NCBI GenBank assembly: GCA_035411425.1 | Contig: DAONSX010000020.1 | Location: 1-40,330, forward strand | DNA from: TTA-H9 sp002071415 | GTDB taxonomy: Bacteria > Bacteroidota > Bacteroidia > Bacteroidales > TTA-H9 | DNA length: 40,330 nt | Reading direction: 5' to 3' | Shown here: piece after piece, positions 7,780 through 16,872 of the stretch | Layout: each line of letters opens with the position of its first letter | Numbering within the stretch: position 1 is the stretch's first letter | Position numbers and translations under genes: made by a program | The notes under the pieces: generated by a model | Database searches by the model: none | What the model saw: only the letters and a program-made list of their open reading frames with translations | What the model was told of the DNA's origin: nothing

Positions 7780-9150
7780 CTATTTGTAGTCTTCGCCAGT
7801 TCTGTCGGTCCATTGATGTTGGAACTGGCAATTGGCATAGGCAGGATTAATAAAGATATAGGTTTGCCTGATGCGTTCTTTCACCCATTTTTGCAGAACC
7901 TGGTCCTTTTTATACTCTAAAGCCCAATTTTGGATGCGATCGTAATCGTCTTTTAGATTAGCGCGGTGGGGTTTGCTTTTTTCCTTAAGATAGAGCAAGC
8001 GATAAGCGTCTTTCCCCTCGTCGGTTTTAAATGGGACAGGGCCTGAAACCTGGCCGGGTTCCAGTTTGTCGATTACGTAAAATACTTTGGGATCGAGATG
8101 ATCGGGTTCGAAACGTGTAGTTCCCGTAACAGGATTGATCATCAAACCACCATTCATTTTATTGGGATCATCCGAGAATTTATCCACAGCTTCTTCGAAA
8201 GTGATTTTCTTATTATTGATAAGCTGAGCCACACTGTCGAGAAATGTGGCTGCTTTTTGAAGTTCTTCGGGTGAGATTTTCGGGGTCATGAGGATGTGTC
8301 GTGTATTCACATAATCGCCACGGCGTTCAATGAGTTGAATAATATGATAACCTGCTTTGGTTTGAACAATATCGGAAATCTCACCTTCTTTCAACTTAAA
8401 GGCAACGGCTTCGTATTCGGGATATAATTCTCCTCTGCCATAAAGTCCTACTTCGCCACCCCTGGCTGCCGTAGCCGGGTCTTCACTGTAAAGAACCGCC
8501 AGGGTAGCAAAATTTTCACCTTCGAGAATTCGCTTGCGCAAAGCGCGCAGTTTTTCCTTTACCTCGATTTCGTCGGCTAAACTCGTTTTGGGCTTCTTCA
8601 CAATTTGTCCAATAACATACTCGGAATTCACCATGGGAATACTGTCGGAGGGCATCTTCTTGAAATATGAACGAACTTCGGTAGGTGTAATCTTCACATT
8701 TTTCGTCAAATTATACTGAACCATTTCCATGCGCATCTGATCACGGATGATTTCCCTGAATTCATTCTTTATTTCATTCAACGACTTCTTGAAATATTCT
8801 TCTAACTTTTCTTTCGAACCAATTTGCTGAATAAAATATTTTATTCGTCTGTCGAGTTCCGATTCGACTTGTTTATCGGTAACCTCCACGCTGTCGATAT
8901 CAGCCTGATTGAGCAGCAGTTTATTAAACAGAAGGCTTTCGAGAATGGCGCATTTGGTTTGTTCGGCTCCCCCTCTGATATTTCCCTGCGCTCTGTATTG
9001 TATGTATTGATTCTCGATGTCGGAAAGTAAAATCACTTTGTTTCCTACTACCGCTACTATTTCATCTATCACAGCACTTTCCTGGGCAAAAAGCCCAACG
9101 CTTGTTACGAACAAAAACAAATCCAAAAAAAATATTCTAAATTTTTTCAT
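7780..9150 (-). CDS. surA: SurA-like periplasmic peptidyl-prolyl isomerase
   Basis: A 456-residue periplasmic chaperone/PPIase for outer-membrane proteins. The signal peptide ends near GLFAQ. The SurA N-domain follows (VIDEIVAVVGNKVILLSDIENQ) and then two parvulin domains: the first at about residues 170-275 (YSEDPATAARGGEVGLYGRGEL to TKAGYHIIQLIERR), the second at about 280-390 (TRHILMTPKISPEE, FSDDPNKMNGG). The C-terminal helix of SurA is present. It lies 14 bases after the lipoprotein chaperone and 28 before MoxR. The second domain has lost part of the usual glycine pattern (NGGLMINPVTG), as is common when one domain is less active. Confidence 0.9.
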   Translation of the reverse strand: MKKFRIFFLDLFLFVTSVGLFAQESAVIDEIVAVVGNKVILLSDIENQYIQYRAQGNIRGGAEQTKCAILESLLFNKLLLNQADIDSVEVTDKQVESELDRRIKYFIQQIGSKEKLEEYFKKSLNEIKNEFREIIRDQMRMEMVQYNLTKNVKITPTEVRSYFKKMPSDSIPMVNSEYVIGQIVKKPKTSLADEIEVKEKLRALRKRILEGENFATLAVLYSEDPATAARGGEVGLYGRGELYPEYEAVAFKLKEGEISDIVQTKAGYHIIQLIERRGDYVNTRHILMTPKISPEELQKAATFLDSVAQLINNKKITFEEAVDKFSDDPNKMNGGLMINPVTGTTRFEPDHLDPKVFYVIDKLEPGQVSGPVPFKTDEGKDAYRLLYLKEKSKPHRANLKDDYDRIQNWALEYKKDQVLQKWVKERIRQTYIFINPAYANCQFQHQWTDRTGEDYK

Positions 9151-9164
9151 TATTTATCAAACAG

Positions 9165-10025
9165 TTAATAAAATTCGATATCATCGCTCTTCAAAGCTTT
9201 TTCGTAAAGGTTTTCGCGCATATTCCTGATTAATTCCTGTTTACGAGTATTGAGTATGATATTTTTGATGTTTTCCATCTCCATGCTCAGAGGTGAAATA
9301 CCATCTTTGGTTACATAGGCATATATGCGTACCAGGTATCTCCATTGGTCATCGGTCAGGTCGATCAATCGATTGTTCTTCAAGAAAAGTTCTTCATTGA
9401 AAGTGGTAATGGGGGCCATATTCTGCAAATCACGAAACAAAAACCAGTTATTGATACTGATATAATAATCACTGGTACGGGTGAGGCAAAACCTTTCGAA
9501 TGCGTCGTAATCGAGTATTGTATCTGGCTGCAGAAATTTTCTGGCCAATTGCGCAGCTCTCAACGAATCTTTCGAAATCTTCACATAAATCATTTTAACA
9601 ATGGGCTCTCGTAAAACGAAATTTTGTTTGTTCTTTCGATAATAATCTTCGATTTCTTCGATAGAAACCATTGTATCGAGTTTTTGCCGAATTAGATGGC
9701 TTTCGTAAGTATATATAATCAAAGAATTACGATAATCGTCCAACTGCTCTTTGAAATTTTTCTCGTCAGCGGAAAGGTTCTTTTCGGCATGATGTAGCTC
9801 GACACGATTACGTACCCAGTTTTCGATAAAATTTTTCACAATAAGTATACTGTCTTCGCGAGGGGTTCCTTCGGGCACAATTCCTTTTATGTCAGAACTA
9901 TACAGATAATCATCATGAACTCTGGCCAGAATGGTTTCATTGGGCCGGAATTTCTTTTTGATGTAATTGCATCCCGCAAAACACAATATCATTAAACACG
10001 AAAACAAAAAAATCTTACATTTCAT
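9165..10025 (-). CDS. SurA/PpiC-like chaperone lipoprotein, isomerase domain degenerate
   Basis: From the ATG at 10025 the product is 286 residues with a lipoprotein signal, MKCKIFLFSCLMILCFAGC, giving a lipid-anchored periplasmic protein. ILARVHDDYLYSSDIKGIVPEG matches the start of SurA/PpiC chaperone domains, and long charged helices follow. The region where a parvulin domain is expected (about 150-240) lacks the HILL...GGDLG...FGYHII hallmarks, so chaperone but probably not isomerase activity is inferred. An upstream ATG at 10109 adds 28 residues before the signal and is rejected. It sits between two true PPIases, the position of the 'hypothetical/putative PPIase' I recall in other Bacteroidetes. 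Preceded by a 273-base gap (10026-10298) in which I see no gene or promoter box. Confidence 0.75.
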   Translation of the reverse strand: MKCKIFLFSCLMILCFAGCNYIKKKFRPNETILARVHDDYLYSSDIKGIVPEGTPREDSILIVKNFIENWVRNRVELHHAEKNLSADEKNFKEQLDDYRNSLIIYTYESHLIRQKLDTMVSIEEIEDYYRKNKQNFVLREPIVKMIYVKISKDSLRAAQLARKFLQPDTILDYDAFERFCLTRTSDYYISINNWFLFRDLQNMAPITTFNEELFLKNNRLIDLTDDQWRYLVRIYAYVTKDGISPLSMEMENIKNIILNTRKQELIRNMRENLYEKALKSDDIEFY

Positions 10026-10298
10026 TCGAATCAATCTATCACTTTTAAACATCATCCACATTGTATCATAAAAAATCAGGTCTTTTATTCGACATAACAT
10101 CTCAAGCATATAACCTCGCCATGCTCTATATATTGCGAATCCCTTCGGGAATGGTTTCGAGTCATTTGCCTTATCTTCTCATGCATGATATAATTATAAG
10201 AATCGGGTTAATTCGGCATCGTGATCATCGTGAGAAAATGCCAAGGGGTTGCCCTGATGAATGAAGAGAAAAATCCTGTTCATCAAAAGCTTTCAATA

Positions 10299-12335
10299 TC
10301 AGTTTCGAGCACAGATCGTCTCGAATATCTTGTGGTCAACTTCCACAGGATATTTTGAGCGCAATTCCTTCAGCCATTCATTTTCCAGATAATTCTGGTA
10401 TTCGGCGGTAATATGTCCACGAATATCGGCCAGGTCTTTAGGTTCAGGGTCAAGAATTCGGTGAAGTATCACCAGATTCAGATTGAACTTTCCACTTTCG
10501 TCGGGACTGACATCCTGAGTCATTTCGCCAGGTTTATGAAGTCTATCAACCATTGGGTTATCGCCATCGAGAAACTTTTCGCGGTTAATATCTACAAGTA
10601 GCATAGAATCTTGTAGAATTTTATCCTTTATGGTTTCGGTAGTCATGTCAGCCAAATTAATCCATTCGGTAATTTGTTTGGCAAGTTGTTTGGCCGTTTG
10701 AGCATCGGCAATATTTTTTATCATTACCACTGTAGCTTCCTTACGCTGAGGCCACATATAATTCTGCTTAATTTTTTCGTAGTATTGCTGAAGTCCGGTA
10801 GTATCTCTTATGGCTTTATCCCAGACTTTTTTCTGAGTGATCTCGAATAAAAGGATACCATCGTGATATTCTTTCATCAGCAGGCCAAATTCAGGATATT
10901 TGGTTTCGAGAATAGCGTCTTCGTATGCCAAGATTTCTTGATCCACATAAGCCTTATACATGTTGTTCACATAAGTGATCTTGTCTTTCGCAGGTTGTTT
11001 TTTCTGATTTTTATATAAATACTGTGCAAAATCGGCTTGTGAATACTTTTTATCGTCGAAACGGAAGAGTTGTTTTTTTAATTTCTTTGCTGGAGGCATT
11101 TGCCATTTACCGACAAATATACTATCGTCAACCAAATTATAAAAATCGGATAAGGCTTTAGGATAATGAGAAAGTTGATATTCTGTTTTTAATTTATTGA
11201 TCAAGCTTTGTTTACAAAGGTTGTATCTCATGTCTTTTTCGATTCTTTGGATGAGATCGTTATAGACTTCATCGAATGATGCAACAGGTTTACGGTCGAT
11301 CATCTTGATGATATGCCAGCCATAAGAAGTGAGGACGGGTTTGGCAATTTCGCCATTTTTGAGGGGATAGACCACTTCAACGAATTCAGGAACCAGTCGA
11401 TTGCATGTAAACCATGGCAAAACACCATCATGCATGGCTGAGCCCTTGTCATCGGAAAGGGTTTTGGCCAACTTGGAAAAGTCCGCTCCATTAGCGAGAA
11501 GTTGATAAACTGAGTCAGCACGTGCTTGAATGCGAAGGCTATCAGAATGCGAGGCTTTGGGTGGTATTTGAAAGAAGATATGAGCCACCTGAGCTTTCCC
11601 CAAAGCCGAGCGTTTATCGGTTACATTGATGATGTGATAACCAAAATCCGTTCGCACGATATCGGAGATTTTGCCTGGTTGAGTGCGGTATGCACCTGTT
11701 TCGAAAGGATAAACCATATTGAAAACAGTGAAGAAACCCAAATCGCCGCGATTGCCCTTGATAAAAGGATGTTGTGAAGTGGCTTCGCGATCTCGGGCCG
11801 AAGGATCTTCGGAATATTGAATAGCAAGCCGCTCGAAAGGCTCGCCTGAACAGGCTTTTCGCAATATTTCATCCATTCTTTTCCAGGTAGCAAGCGTGTC
11901 GGAAGGCGAAGCATCCTTGTCGCAACGAAGCAGGATATGACTGGCCCGCAAATCCCATTGCATACGTTCGTAAGCTTCATTTACCAGTTTCCGGAAAACG
12001 ACAGAATCGATGAAATAGGGCGCCGATAATTGTTTCCTATATCCAGCCAGCTCGTCTTTCAAAACCTTTACCGTGTCGAGTCCATTAACTTCTGCATCTC
12101 TAACTTTCAATTTGAAATTGATAAAAAGTTCGAGATATTCTTCCATCGATTTTTTATCAGCTACTTCTGACTGAACATTATTCTTTGAATAGATATTGAG
12201 AAATTCACTCACTCTGACGGGTTGTCCGTCAATGGTCATCAAAACAGGATCACTCGAATTTTGAGCATGTGTTTTACAAATGATCAAGGAAAGACCTACA
12301 AAAACTGCAATAAACCCAAAAGTTTTTCTTCTCAT
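10299..12335 (-). CDS. periplasmic peptidyl-prolyl isomerase with two parvulin domains
   Basis: A 678-residue exported protein: signal peptide ending near ICKTHAQ, then a SurA/PpiD-like N-terminal chaperone domain (VLMTIDGQPVRVSEFLNIYSKN, residues 31-52), parvulin domain 1 (about 130-245: RASHILLRC ... GNRGDLGFFTVFNMVYPFE ... FGYHIINVTDKR) and parvulin domain 2 (about 250-350: AQVAHIFFQI ... GVLPWFTCNRLVPEF ... YGWHIIKMIDRK). A long C-terminal helical region ends the chain. It likely folds outer-membrane or T9SS proteins in the periplasm. It starts 38 bases after guaB with no promoter of its own, so cotranscription is likely. Confidence 0.9.
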   Translation of the reverse strand: MRRKTFGFIAVFVGLSLIICKTHAQNSSDPVLMTIDGQPVRVSEFLNIYSKNNVQSEVADKKSMEEYLELFINFKLKVRDAEVNGLDTVKVLKDELAGYRKQLSAPYFIDSVVFRKLVNEAYERMQWDLRASHILLRCDKDASPSDTLATWKRMDEILRKACSGEPFERLAIQYSEDPSARDREATSQHPFIKGNRGDLGFFTVFNMVYPFETGAYRTQPGKISDIVRTDFGYHIINVTDKRSALGKAQVAHIFFQIPPKASHSDSLRIQARADSVYQLLANGADFSKLAKTLSDDKGSAMHDGVLPWFTCNRLVPEFVEVVYPLKNGEIAKPVLTSYGWHIIKMIDRKPVASFDEVYNDLIQRIEKDMRYNLCKQSLINKLKTEYQLSHYPKALSDFYNLVDDSIFVGKWQMPPAKKLKKQLFRFDDKKYSQADFAQYLYKNQKKQPAKDKITYVNNMYKAYVDQEILAYEDAILETKYPEFGLLMKEYHDGILLFEITQKKVWDKAIRDTTGLQQYYEKIKQNYMWPQRKEATVVMIKNIADAQTAKQLAKQITEWINLADMTTETIKDKILQDSMLLVDINREKFLDGDNPMVDRLHKPGEMTQDVSPDESGKFNLNLVILHRILDPEPKDLADIRGHITAEYQNYLENEWLKELRSKYPVEVDHKIFETICARN

Positions 12336-12373
12336 ATATATACAATTTTATTTATTGATTTTCTTCATGAAGA

Positions 12374-13840
12374 TTAACGGCTATAATTAGGAGCCTCACT
12401 TATAATAGTTACATCGTGAGGATGGCTTTCGATGATTCCGGCTTGGGTAATACGGATGAAGGTAGCCTTTCGAAGTTCCGATATATTTTTGCAACCAGTA
12501 TAACCCATACCCGATCTCATGCCTCCCACCATTTGAGTAACCACTTCATTGAGAGAACCTTTATAGGGAACTCTTCCCACTATACCTTCGGGAACCAATT
12601 TCTTAATATCGTCTTCCATATCCTGAAAATAACGATCCTTCGAACCTTTCTGCATAGCCTCAATGGAGCCCATACCTCTGTAAGTCTTATATTTTCTTCC
12701 CTCGTAAATTACGGCTTCGCCGGGTGATTCATCCACGCCCGCGAACAAAGAACCTGCCATGATTGTGGACGCACCTGCTGCAAGGGCCTTTACGATATCT
12801 CCCGTAAAGCGAATACCTCCGTCAGCAATCAAAGGCACAGGGGTATCTTTTATCACATCATAAACCTCCATGATGGCAGTAAGTTGAGGAACGCCTATTC
12901 CGGCTATAATTCTGGTCGTGCAGATGGAACCCGGTCCAATTCCCACCTTGATGGCATCAATATCTAACTTCAAAAGGTCTTCGGCTGCTTGGCGAGTTGC
13001 AATATTACCTACCACAATGTCGATGTCAGGGAAAGCTGATTTTACCTGACGAGCCATTTCTAAAACGGCTTTAGAATGACCATGAGCCGTATCGATGACT
13101 ACAGCATCGACTCCTTCGGCTACAAGAGCATTCACTCTTTCGAGTGTATCTCTAGCAACACCAACGGCAGCAGCTACCCGCAACCTGCCTTTATCGTCCT
13201 TACAGGCATTAGGCATTGACTTGAGTTTTATGATGTCTTTGTAGGTAATTAAGCCAATTAAATGTCCTTGTTTGTCTACTACGGGTAATTTTTCTATTTT
13301 ATACTGATTCAAAATCTCTGCCGCTGTTTCGAAGTCAGTAAATTCTTCGGTGGTGATGACTTTCTGGGTCATAACCTCACTCACCGATTTCTGGATGTTA
13401 CGTTCGAAACGAAGATCGCGGTTGGTAATTATGCCCACCAAGATGAGATCATCGTTTACCACTGGGATGCCGCCGATTTTATGTTCACGCATAATATTGA
13501 TGGCATCGGCAACCCTGGCATTTACATTTACCGTAATAGGCTGAAGTATCATTCCGGCCTCGGCGCGTTTCACCTTCCTAACCTCCAAGGCCTGCTGTTC
13601 GATGGTCATATTCTTATGAATCACTCCAATACCGCCTTCGCGAGCAATGGCAATGGCCATTGTCGATTCGGTAACCGTATCCATGGCAGCCGTCACAATG
13701 GGAATCTTTACAGCAATATTCCGACTGAAATAAGAGGAGATATCCACTTCGCGTGGTATCACCTCCGAATAAGAAGGAACAAGAAGAACGTCATCGTAAG
13801 TGAGCCCTTCCCGCTCGACTCTCGCAGTTCTTTCTTTCAT
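12374..13840 (-). CDS. guaB: IMP dehydrogenase
   Basis: Oxidises IMP to XMP with NAD, the committed step of GMP synthesis, in the cytoplasm. The 488-residue product has the TIM barrel (LTYDDVLLVPSYSEV, PIVTAAMDTVTES), a tandem CBS module at about residues 95-205 inserted in the barrel, the active-site loop GIGPGSICTTR with Cys307, and the flap YRGMGSIEAMQKGSKDRYF. The frame is open to a TTG at 13855, but the ATG at 13840 fits the family start (MKERTARVEREGLTYDD) and lies just after the promoter box at 13861. It heads the array leading through the PPIases to DPP11. Confidence 0.97.
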   Translation of the reverse strand: MKERTARVEREGLTYDDVLLVPSYSEVIPREVDISSYFSRNIAVKIPIVTAAMDTVTESTMAIAIAREGGIGVIHKNMTIEQQALEVRKVKRAEAGMILQPITVNVNARVADAINIMREHKIGGIPVVNDDLILVGIITNRDLRFERNIQKSVSEVMTQKVITTEEFTDFETAAEILNQYKIEKLPVVDKQGHLIGLITYKDIIKLKSMPNACKDDKGRLRVAAAVGVARDTLERVNALVAEGVDAVVIDTAHGHSKAVLEMARQVKSAFPDIDIVVGNIATRQAAEDLLKLDIDAIKVGIGPGSICTTRIIAGIGVPQLTAIMEVYDVIKDTPVPLIADGGIRFTGDIVKALAAGASTIMAGSLFAGVDESPGEAVIYEGRKYKTYRGMGSIEAMQKGSKDRYFQDMEDDIKKLVPEGIVGRVPYKGSLNEVVTQMVGGMRSGMGYTGCKNISELRKATFIRITQAGIIESHPHDVTIISEAPNYSR

Positions 13841-13860
13841 AGCTTTCTTTTTCAATTCTG

Positions 13861-13893
13861 CAAAAATAGGAATTTTAAAGCATTGCTCACCAA
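13861..13893 (-). promoter_or_regulatory. guaB promoter, TTG-N22-TATTTTTG
   Basis: Read on the minus strand, TTG (13893-13891) is followed after 22 bases by TATTTTTG (13868-13861). Transcription would start near 13855, giving a leader of about 15 bases before the guaB ATG at 13840. It probably serves the whole array downstream. Confidence 0.6.
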
Positions 13894-13953
13894 GCAGTCA
13901 TGTTTATAAATTCCACACTCCTCGATACTGCACTTTCCGACGAGTATATAGGC

Positions 13954-15960
13954 TCAGTCGAGCAATACGAAAGTTCCCGACCGATCAAAATATTTGCCTT
14001 TTCGTGTTAAAAAACGGATATAATACACATAAACCCCACTTTCCACTTTTTTCCCCTTACAAGTACCATCCCAGCCTTCATCGAGCGAGTGGGTTTCGAA
14101 AATCATCTGCCCTATTCGACTGAAAACAGCAAAATAATATTCTGTGGGATCGATGGCCATGATAAAAGGTTTGAAAATATGACCGACAGTGCTGCGAAAA
14201 GGGATAAAAGCAGTGGGAATATAAAAATGATAATCTGGTTCGATGACTACCGTATTGGATTGTGAAATCTCCTTGAAGAAAAAAGGATTGCCATGGGCTT
14301 CTATAGCGCGTATAAAATACATAGCACCTGTTTCACGATCGATATTTGGATCGCTCCATATTGTGTCGTCGGGATTTAGTTTTGCTACCAAAACAGTGTC
14401 TAAAAATTCTATCCTGTAAACTTCATACCCTTCGAGGCCATTATACCAATCTCTATATGCATTCCACTGCAAATCGGAGCTGTGCGGATTTTTCAACAAT
14501 ATGTTCGAAGCTAGATTTGATACTAAGGTCTCTTCGCCACAACTATCCAAAACAATTAAACGATAATGATACTGGTTTTTCGAAACATTTACCGCAGAAT
14601 CTATAAAATATATAACAGCATCTTTTTGCGTAAACTCCTTCACTTGTGCAAAATTTCCCGAATAATTGGTCATTCTTTGAAGAAAGAATTTTTGAATAGG
14701 AGCCGCAGTATCTACATGAAACCCGAGGGCAATTGATTGATTGTTCACCACAGTGCCATAACGAATATAAGCGTATTCGGGTTGAGGGGGTATTCTTACA
14801 TGTAAGTAACGAACATTACTCGATGCGGAGATTTGTCCGTTGATCGAATTTGCTCTGATAAAAAAAGAATATTTTACCTTATCTTGAGGCTGAATAAAGT
14901 CATAAGTCAAGGTCGAAGCATTTAGATGGACGAAAGGATAAAACGTGTTGTTATTTTCGCTCAGATACACCGTATACCCGCCGAGGCCTCCCGGCAGGTT
15001 GGTATAAGAAGACCAATGAAGCCGGATGCGTCCTAAGCATACTTCAAAAATAGGCTCAGCCAATAAAATCGATCCCTGGGCTTGGGAAATTCCCATGTCC
15101 TCGCTCACATTGCCACAATAATCGAAGGCTGCAACAGAATATTTCCATGATTTTACTGAAGGATCATTCAGCGTATCGATAAAAAAAGTGGTATGAGCAT
15201 CTGGAATTAACGCCAGTGTATCCCAAATGCCCTGATCTTGCAAATAAACAATGTAACCCGCTGCATCGGGAGCATTCACCTCTTGCCAGCCTAAATGTAT
15301 CCGGCCATTCACAACACTTACACTATCGAAAATGGGTGTAGGTGGCTGTTCGATATCATGATCAACCTTTGCAATAGCTGAAACCGATCCACAATAACTA
15401 TCATCCACTTCAATCTTGTAATACCTGTCCACGCAGGGACGAACCTCATGTATATAACTCAAATCAGTTGTACTGTCTATTTTTGTCCACTTTCCACCCT
15501 CTTCCCGGCAAAAAATTCTGTACCACCCATCACAACTCGATGGCAAAGTATCCATCAAAGCATTCCATTGCAGTTGAATATAAGTTTGGTCGAGGATAGA
15601 ACCAACCGGTAAAATGGCTGCAATCGTATCCGAATCAAACGAAAGGCCCGTAGTAGTAATAGTCCTAACGAAATAATAAGCATGAACAGCATTGGCATTT
15701 GCTCCAATATGTCGATAATGCAATATTTCCAAATCCGGAATCTGAGCAATGAGGTCGAAAGAAGAAAAAATATCGGATGAATAGTAAACTTCATTTCGCT
15801 GAAAATCAATAACACTCCCCCCTGGCTGCCAATAAATGGTAACATCGCCATTCGCTGCCACTTCACTGCATTTTATTTCTACAGGTAATGATTGCACCTG
15901 TGAAAATGGCATCGTATATAAAAAAAGAATGAAAAGAATGGAAGGAAAGGTCATTTTCAT
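13954..15960 (-). CDS. large T9SS type B (CHU_C) secreted protein with fibronectin III-like repeats
   Basis: A surface or secreted protein of 668 residues from the ATG at 15960 (MKMTFPSILFILFLYTMPFSQVQS is the signal peptide; an in-frame ATG at 15954 is equally possible). The middle holds several fibronectin III-like beta domains with recurring phrases such as IYWQPGG, IQLQWNALMD, IHLGWQEV and IRLHWSSYT. The last 85 residues are the gliding-motility-associated C-terminal domain: FYIPTAFIPFRSTVGHIFKPF, YYFAVFSRIGQMIFET, EGWDGTCKGKKVESGVYVYYIRF, typical of type B T9SS signals. No catalytic domain is seen, so an adhesin or structural role is likely. It has its own -7 box and lies upstream of guaB on the same strand. 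Confidence 0.88.
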   Translation of the reverse strand: MKMTFPSILFILFLYTMPFSQVQSLPVEIKCSEVAANGDVTIYWQPGGSVIDFQRNEVYYSSDIFSSFDLIAQIPDLEILHYRHIGANANAVHAYYFVRTITTTGLSFDSDTIAAILPVGSILDQTYIQLQWNALMDTLPSSCDGWYRIFCREEGGKWTKIDSTTDLSYIHEVRPCVDRYYKIEVDDSYCGSVSAIAKVDHDIEQPPTPIFDSVSVVNGRIHLGWQEVNAPDAAGYIVYLQDQGIWDTLALIPDAHTTFFIDTLNDPSVKSWKYSVAAFDYCGNVSEDMGISQAQGSILLAEPIFEVCLGRIRLHWSSYTNLPGGLGGYTVYLSENNNTFYPFVHLNASTLTYDFIQPQDKVKYSFFIRANSINGQISASSNVRYLHVRIPPQPEYAYIRYGTVVNNQSIALGFHVDTAAPIQKFFLQRMTNYSGNFAQVKEFTQKDAVIYFIDSAVNVSKNQYHYRLIVLDSCGEETLVSNLASNILLKNPHSSDLQWNAYRDWYNGLEGYEVYRIEFLDTVLVAKLNPDDTIWSDPNIDRETGAMYFIRAIEAHGNPFFFKEISQSNTVVIEPDYHFYIPTAFIPFRSTVGHIFKPFIMAIDPTEYYFAVFSRIGQMIFETHSLDEGWDGTCKGKKVESGVYVYYIRFLTRKGKYFDRSGTFVLLD

Positions 15961-15988
15961 GAAACGAAAACGTAAAGTTCGTGTCCTA

Positions 15989-16004
15989 TATTTTTGCAAA
16001 TTTA
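15989..16004. promoter_or_regulatory. back-to-back divergent -7 boxes
   Basis: The 16 bases TATTTTTGCAAATTTA hold a plus-strand TATTTTTG (15989-15996) abutting a minus-strand TAAATTTG (16004-15997). The minus box fits the T9SS gene at 15960 (leader about 30 bases). The plus box would give an rpe leader of more than 200 bases, so its use is uncertain. Nothing else is seen between 16005 and 16218. Confidence 0.45.
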
Positions 16005-16218
16005 AAGATACAGCAAATTATCCTTTAGTTTCCTACCGAAATAAAACTTCGGAAAGGTCGAAATGTAGCATGAAGCGAGTGCAATTGTCCTATGCCTGTG
16101 CAACGAATCTATTATTATTCATTATTCATCATTTAAAACAAATCATTTGAATCGAATTTCGATGTTATGCATTCTATTTAAAAAATTTTTATGAATATTG
16201 CATTCTAACAATCTGCTT

Positions 16219-16872
16219 ATGACTTTAATTGCACCTTCTATTCTGACTACTGATTTTTCCAAATTATCGGATACGATTTCTATGTTGCAGCTTAGCGAAG
16301 CCGATTGGATTCATCTCGACATCATGGACGGGGTATTTGTTCCCAATCTTACTTTTGGTTTTCCAGTAATTCGTGCAATTAGGAAACACACTACCAAGCC
16401 ATTGGATGTGCATTTAATGATGGTAGAACCCGAGAAATATTTCAAAGAATTTCGAGAAGCCGGGGCCGATATTTTAAGTGTACACGTCGAAGTTTCTCCG
16501 CATCTGCATCGCCATCTAACTACTATCAAGCAACTGGGAATGAAAGCCGGTGCAGTACTCAATCCTCACACTTCTCTAGTAAATATTGAAAATGTACTTC
16601 ACCAAGTAGACATCATTCTTTTAATGTCGGTGAATCCAGGTTTTGGTGGGCAAGTATTCATTCCTCAAACAATCGAAAAAATCAGAAAACTAAAAAAAAT
16701 GCTTCTCGAGTCAGGCTCGAAGGCGTTGATCGAAGTGGATGGAGGCGTAGGTTTGGACAATGCTCAGTCCTTGATCGATGCAGGTGTCGATATTTTAGTG
16801 GTAGGGAACAGCATTTTTTCTCAATCCGATCCCCAGCTTGCCATCCACCAATTGAAACATTCGAAAAGATGA
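16219..16872 (+). CDS. rpe: ribulose-phosphate 3-epimerase
   Basis: Interconverts ribulose 5-phosphate and xylulose 5-phosphate in the pentose phosphate pathway, in the cytoplasm. The 217-residue TIM barrel shows LIAPSILTTDF at the start, the metal-site WIHLDIMDGVFVPNLTFG, LDVHLMMVEPE, VNPGFGGQ and the phosphate-binding IEVDGGVG and VVGNSIF. The frame is open to a TTG at 16198, but the ATG at 16219 gives the family's normal start. Its last codons overlap the next gene by four bases (ATGA), so translational coupling is likely. Confidence 0.96.
   Translation: MTLIAPSILTTDFSKLSDTISMLQLSEADWIHLDIMDGVFVPNLTFGFPVIRAIRKHTTKPLDVHLMMVEPEKYFKEFREAGADILSVHVEVSPHLHRHLTTIKQLGMKAGAVLNPHTSLVNIENVLHQVDIILLMSVNPGFGGQVFIPQTIEKIRKLKKMLLESGSKALIEVDGGVGLDNAQSLIDAGVDILVVGNSIFSQSDPQLAIHQLKHSKR

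Noticed and set aside
10061..10264. 67-codon plus-strand frame in the gap of the PPIase array
   Set aside because: No promoter or start context, composition not protein-like, overlaps the start region of the lipoprotein gene.
15836..16150. 104-codon plus-strand frame across the T9SS gene start
   Set aside because: Antisense to the signal peptide of a real gene and spans the divergent promoter; no recognisable motif.
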